NCBI GenBank assembly: GCA_023380675.1
Contig: JAMCRS010000143.1
Span: 1-7,206, forward strand
DNA: 7,206 nt
Reading direction: 5' to 3'
Origin: Chloroflexota bacterium
GTDB lineage: Bacteria > Chloroflexota > Anaerolineae > UBA4142
In this document: positions 6,129 through 7,206 of the stretch, one piece after another
How the letters are laid out: every line of letters begins with the position of its first letter
Position numbering within the stretch: position 1 is the stretch's first letter
The notes under the pieces: generated by a model
The model's database searches: none
What the model was told of the DNA's origin: nothing
Seen by the model: only the letters and a program-made list of their open reading frames with translations
Position numbers and translations under genes: made by a program

Positions 6129-6183
6129 CGATGGAGCGACCATTACGCCCGGCCAAAGGCCGGGCTTTAGCGACGCTCCATCG
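6129..6183. repeat. Nested palindrome, REP- or MITE-like
   Basis: This is a 55-base symmetric element. The outer arms CGATGGAGCG (6129-6138) and CGCTCCATCG (6174-6183) are perfect inverted repeats. Eight-base spacers on each side lead to inner arms GCCCGGCC (6147-6154) and GGCCGGGC (6158-6165), which close on an AAA loop. TTT follows the inner hairpin on the plus strand, but no plus-strand gene ends here, so it does not look like a terminator. It sits between two divergent genes, upstream of both promoters. The layout fits a dispersed palindromic repeat, but no second copy occurs in this window. Confidence 0.75.
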
Positions 6184-6362
6184 CCCCGGTCCCCTAAAGG
6201 CGACGGAAGAGTTGGACTTGCGTGGGAGGGGGAGCGGGATATCGCAATAATCACATGCCACTGCGCGGCAGATCAAGCGATACAGACCGCGGCATCTATC
6301 GACCGGCGTCCGTGAGCATTCTTCGAATTACAGGCGAGACTGCGAACCGGTAAAAAGTGGGT
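6184..6362. other. Intergenic sequence with nothing recognised
   Basis: This is the rest of the 421-base gap between the divergent genes, between the palindrome and the plus-strand promoter. I see no convincing gene, RNA or repeat here. A plus-strand frame open through 6043-6315 crosses the palindrome, starts at GTG without a ribosome binding site and has a composition unlike the real genes. Confidence 0.5.
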
Positions 6363-6391
6363 TTGACATTTTCAGCCGATGGGCTGAAGAT
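6363..6391 (+). promoter_or_regulatory. Promoter of the GyrI-like gene with a dyad in the spacer
   Basis: A perfect TTGACA (6363-6368) is followed by TTCAGCC-GATG-GGCTGAA (6371-6388), a seven-base perfect inverted repeat filling the spacer. The -10 box is poor: GAAGAT at a 17-base spacing (6386-6391), or GATAGG at 20 bases (6389-6394). A strong -35, a weak -10 and a dyad between them is the plan of promoters bound by an activator or repressor. MerR-family activators use 19-20 base spacers with such a dyad. Confidence 0.55.
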
Positions 6392-6422
6392 AGGGTAGCA
6401 GGTGCGTCCGAACCCAAACCAC

Positions 6423-6430
6423 AAGGAGGA
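6423..6430 (+). promoter_or_regulatory. Ribosome binding site deciding the GyrI-like start
   Basis: AAGGAGGA, close to a perfect Shine-Dalgarno sequence, stands with its GGAGG five bases before the ATG at 6435. This excludes the in-frame GTG at 6402, which has no such site. Confidence 0.9.
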
Positions 6431-6434
6431 GACA

Positions 6435-6992
6435 ATGCCGGAGATCAAACACTTTCCAAGAACGCGCGTCGCGTACGTTTCCGAAGTGGGACCGCTCGGA
6501 GAAGCGATCCAGCGCGGTTTCGACCGGCTCTTTGCGTGGATCGGCGCACACGACATCCGACCGCAGGGACCTTCGATCGGAATCTTTTATGACGATCCCG
6601 CCAAGGTTCCGGCCGAGAAACTGCGAAGCGACTTATGCGTGCCGGTCGCGGACGACGTTCAAGGGTCGGTCGACATCCAGATCAAGAACATCGGCGACAT
6701 GACGGTCGCGGCGACCATCTATCAAGGGGAACAGAACATCAGCCCGGCGTATAACGAAGTATACGACTGGCTGCGAGCACAAGGGTATCGCGATTCTGGC
6801 GCCGCGTTGGAAACGTATCTCAGCCAGCCGGGAGAAGCACTGCGTGCAGAGATCGCGGTGCCGATCGTGAAAGCAGCCGCCCCCGCCACGCCCAAGAAAC
6901 GCGCGGCTGTTCCCCAACTCAAGAAGCCGACCAAGCGAGCTGCGGCCAAGCCAACGAAGAAAAAAGCCGCCAAGCGCGCGAAGAAGAAATAG
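6435..6992 (+). CDS. GyrI-like ligand-binding domain with lysine-rich C-terminal tail (185 aa)
   Basis: Residues 1-146 form a GyrI-like/SOUL-type effector-binding domain (the AraC/BmrR effector fold, with two repeats). Visible parts are RVAYVSEVGPLGEAIQRGFDRL (11-32), the first strand and helix; GPSIGIFYDDP (45-55); LCVPV (67-71) ending the first half; a second strand with AATIYQGEQ (92-100); the helix AYNEVYDWLRAQGY (105-118); and the closing LETYLSQ...EIAVPI. Relatives include the ligand-binding half of BmrR and E. coli SbmC/GyrI, which inhibits gyrase. No helix-turn-helix is present. Residues 147-185 are a low-complexity tail of Lys, Ala, Arg and Pro (KKPTKRAAAKPTKKKAAKRA), like histone H1 or mycobacterial HU tails, suggesting nucleic-acid binding. 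It is a single gene on the plus strand, convergent with the next gene. Ligand and target are unknown. Confidence 0.85.
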   Translation: MPEIKHFPRTRVAYVSEVGPLGEAIQRGFDRLFAWIGAHDIRPQGPSIGIFYDDPAKVPAEKLRSDLCVPVADDVQGSVDIQIKNIGDMTVAATIYQGEQNISPAYNEVYDWLRAQGYRDSGAALETYLSQPGEALRAEIAVPIVKAAAPATPKKRAAVPQLKKPTKRAAAKPTKKKAAKRAKKK

Positions 6993-7026
6993 GGGCACAG
7001 CTGACCATTGTTGAAGGCTACCGAGT

Positions 7027-7206
7027 CTATCGAGTCACGTGCAGAACACCGACGACGGGGGCGGTACCCAGATCAGCACCGGACTCGCCGCGCGCGGTCA
7101 AGTTGGATTGCCCTATTGCCGTGTAGAGGCCGGCGGTCAGGATGTAGTCACCGTCCGGCAGGTCCCGGTCGATCGGGAGCGTGTAGCGGTCAGGGGTAAC
7201 GTCGCC
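7027..7206 (-). CDS. C-terminal fragment of a larger protein, cut by the window edge
   Basis: A minus-strand frame is open from the right edge to a TAG at 7027-7029, giving 59 residues. The sequence has the look of a real beta-rich protein end: DRYTLPIDRDLPDGDYIL, then TAGLYTAIGQ, and finally LGTAPVVGVLHVTR. The pattern of a Pro-Asp-Gly-Asp-Tyr turn followed by a Gly-Leu-Tyr strand and a Leu-Gly strand is common at the C-terminus of membrane glycosyltransferases and other proteins with a terminal beta-sandwich. That assignment is tentative, because the catalytic part lies outside the window. The fragment converges on the GyrI-like gene with 34 bases between the stops and no visible terminator hairpin. 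Confidence 0.7.
   Translation of the reverse strand, partial: GDVTPDRYTLPIDRDLPDGDYILTAGLYTAIGQSNLTARGESGADLGTAPVVGVLHVTR

Noticed and set aside
6043..6315. Plus-strand open frame of 90 codons in the intergenic region
   Set aside because: It starts at GTG without a ribosome binding site, runs through the palindrome and overlaps the opposite promoter. It looks like translation of repeat sequence.
6402..6434. GTG start 11 codons upstream for the GyrI-like protein
   Set aside because: It lies only a few bases after the expected transcription start and has no ribosome binding site, whereas the ATG at 6435 has an excellent one.

Overview
This is a GC-rich bacterial stretch, almost entirely coding and mostly on the minus strand. 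Strong purine-rich ribosome binding sites and sigma70-type promoters (TTGACA-like, 17-base spacer, TAGAAT-like) mark it as bacterial. The sequence does not fix the phylum. The xerD-punA neighbourhood and a KimA-type potassium transporter are features I associate with Firmicutes, Chloroflexota and other c-di-AMP-using lineages, but this is only a lean. The left end looks like a contig end: its first 59 bases are an exact inverted copy of an internal piece of the first gene.

Layout from right to left along the minus strand. A gene cut by the right edge (7027-7206) encodes the C-terminus of a larger protein. It converges on a plus-strand gene (6435-6992) for a GyrI-like ligand-binding domain with a lysine-rich tail. 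Upstream of that gene is a promoter whose spacer contains a perfect dyad. The intergenic region 6014-6434 also holds a 55-base nested palindrome and a divergent promoter for a small membrane protein (5594-6013). A second promoter (5447-5475) starts a likely four-gene operon. It runs from a XerC/D recombinase, through a PH-domain/SHOCT membrane protein and a trimeric-type purine nucleoside phosphorylase, to a universal stress protein. The last two genes are coupled, with one base between stop and start. A third promoter (2348-2376) drives a KimA-like K+ importer through a leader that contains a well-formed intrinsic terminator.

How the genes may work together: KimA imports K+, and its Bacillus subtilis counterpart is controlled by c-di-AMP at both RNA and protein level. 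The attenuator-like leader here suggests that kimA is also regulated by premature termination, but the leader is too short for the known ydaO aptamer. The recombinase and phosphorylase are housekeeping genes that sit together in other bacteria. No phosphopentomutase lies between them here; the PH/SHOCT gene occupies that place.

The points most worth a second look are the kimA leader, the Lys-to-Met change at an expected catalytic position of the recombinase, the GyrI-like protein with a histone-like tail and dyad promoter, the nested palindrome, and the fold-back at the left end. I found no tRNA, rRNA, CRISPR array or insertion sequence.
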